A stretch of DNA of 6,738 nucleotides. Origin: an uncultured Dechloromonas sp. GTDB lineage: Bacteria > Pseudomonadota > Gammaproteobacteria > Burkholderiales > Rhodocyclaceae. Made by a program: the position numbers and the translations under genes. This document shows positions 6,501-6,738 of the stretch, piece after piece (position 1 is the first letter of the stretch; every line of letters starts with the position of its first letter). The stretch spans positions 1 to 6,738 of the forward strand of contig CAMKYP010000215.1 in NCBI GenBank assembly GCA_946477505.1, in the 5' to 3' direction. The notes under the pieces were generated by a model. That model was given only the letters and a program-made list of their open reading frames with translations, was not told the DNA's origin and ran no database searches.

Positions 6501-6738
6501 CCGTGCTCAGGCCGGGCCGGGCCAGCGCGTGCTTGCGCAGGGCTTCCGCCGCCTCGCGGATTTCCCGCTCGCCGGGCAGGAAGACCAGAATGTCGCCGGG
6601 GCCGAGGCGGGCCAGTTCGTCGGCGGCATCGACGATTGCGTCATAGAGATCGCGCTCGTCGTCCTTTTTGTTGATGTCGACAACCGGGCGGTAACGCACC
6701 TCGACCGGGTAGAGGCGGCCGGACACCTCGATCACCGG
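3517..6738 (-). CDS. hrpA: ATP-dependent RNA helicase HrpA (5' partial)
   Basis: HrpA is a DEAH-box 3'-5' RNA helicase that acts on mRNA and stalled ribosomes in the cytoplasm. 1073 residues are visible, and the frame is open through the right edge. The GTG at 6735 encodes the valine of PVIEVSGR, an internal motif about 250 residues into the roughly 1300-residue family, so it is not a start. Walker A, the DEAH box and the SAT motif lie outside the window. Counting from the codon at 6735, RecA domain 2 shows GDILVFLPGEREI (47-59), motif V RIVLATNVAETSLTVPGI (108-125) and motif VI QAAARQRAGRCGR (155-167) with the arginine finger. The helicase-associated winged-helix/ratchet region follows (about 215-390), then an OB-fold region. 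The long C-terminal part typical of HrpA (DUF3418) fills roughly the last 580 residues. The length from PVIEVSGR to the end is close to that of the E. coli protein, so the C-terminus is intact. It is the first visible gene of a four-gene operon, and its TAA lies 5 bases inside the next gene. Confidence 0.97.
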   Translation of the reverse strand, partial: PVIEVSGRLYPVEVRYRPVVDINKKDDERDLYDAIVDAADELARLGPGDILVFLPGEREIREAAEALRKHALARPGLSTAHAPEILPLFSRLSAGDQDRIFKPSGGQRRIVLATNVAETSLTVPGIRYVIDTGLARVKRYSYRNKVEQLQVEPISQAAARQRAGRCGRVAAGVCVRLYDEADFNTRAPFTDPEILRSSLAGVILRMKSLKLTDVESFPFIEPPPAKAISDGYALLQELGGLDDDNRLTKVGDALAKLPLDPRIGRMLVAARDLGCLSEVLIIAAGLSTQDPRERPQERQQAADEKHKLFADEKSEFLGWVKLWAWFKQAVDHKKSNKQLVDTCHAHFLSYLRLREWREVHGQLHAMVTELGWKENEIPGTYDAIHMALLSGLLGNIGCKSDESGYYLGARGIRYLIHPSSPLQKKAGKWIMAAEITETTRLFGRCVARIEDSWIEKVGAHLIKRQYFDPHWEKKAMQVAGWERTTLYGIVINPKRRIHYGPLAPAEAREIFIRQGLVGEEIDESYARRWPFFQHNQKLIRDIEKIEHKQRRQDVLVDDDLIYAFYDHLIPEGIHNGATFDHWRKTAEQENPKLLYLSKDDLMRHSAAGVTTEAFPHHLKVGGIDYALSYHFEPGSPKDGVTLTLPLAQLNQIPALRMEWLVPGLLKEKLVQLIKTLPQKIRAKLVPVPEFVEEFIAATAGNDKKMNAGLIPPLIDFILETRGLNARGWAVTPDAFRPDALPPHFAMNYKLIDEHGRQLDMNRSLVALRGEWGKEAKEEFAELHETPSEYTQLTDWTFGELPELMEVPVGKQTVIGYPALVDDGETVSLKVFDSAEEAAETHRKGLARLFMLQFKEQVKYFDKNVPGLTQMGMQFMALGTTDELKRQIVDLTFERACLTEPLPTTPEAFKARCGEAKARLGLIMQEVCRLVGAILTEWQAVTKKLPAFKAQAAVVADIEAQLKRLICKQFVVATPFERLQHFPRYLKAIGVRLDKLKAAPARDAQSMADYAKLWTNYERRALQLAKMGTVDPQVEQFRWLMEELRVGLFAQELRTPVPVSVKRLEKQWEGIKHG

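Noticed and set aside
6664..6672. CTTTTTGTT as a second att-like sequence
   Set aside because: It lies inside hrpA, misses the TTTTTYRT pattern by one base and is not associated with any element-like DNA.

Overview
The window is high-GC DNA of proteobacterial character. The cellular genes look betaproteobacterial, perhaps Rhodocyclales-like; this is an inference from protein style, not a proven placement. It splits into two blocks that face each other. Positions 1 to about 1515 look like the right-hand end of an integrative and conjugative element (ICE) of the Tn4371 type. Positions from about 1516 to 6738 look like ordinary chromosome.

Element side (+ strand): the 3' part of trbI, the VirB10-type channel protein of the mating-pair apparatus, is followed with a 4-base ATGA overlap by a small DUF2274-family gene. 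A strong hairpin ends this transcription unit at about 1250-1276. After it comes a gene-free stretch that becomes AT-richer (about 48% GC over 1441-1515). It contains the octamer TTTTTTGT at 1508-1515, which fits the TTTTTYRT target consensus I recall for Tn4371-family elements and is the only match to it on either strand here. I read this as the probable attR, 31 bases beyond the stop codon of the neighbouring chromosomal gene.

Chromosome side (- strand, read from right to left): hrpA (5' end outside the window), an EI24/CysZ-like membrane protein, a CinA-N/MoaB-type molybdopterin-binding-domain protein, and a YbaK-type aminoacyl-tRNA deacylase. All four overlap end to start (8, 4 and 4 bases), so they look like one translationally coupled operon. 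HrpA acts on RNA and ribosomes, and the YbaK-type protein clears mischarged tRNA. What links the two middle genes to them is not evident.

The trb operon and the hrpA operon converge on the 324-base gap at 1223-1546. The element appears to have inserted just past the 3' end of the chromosomal operon without breaking a gene. I found no clearly new system. The most useful observations are the element/chromosome junction, a lone -35-like hexamer 7 bases inside the proposed core, the overlapping four-gene operon, and the uncharacterised DUF2274 gene coupled to trbI.
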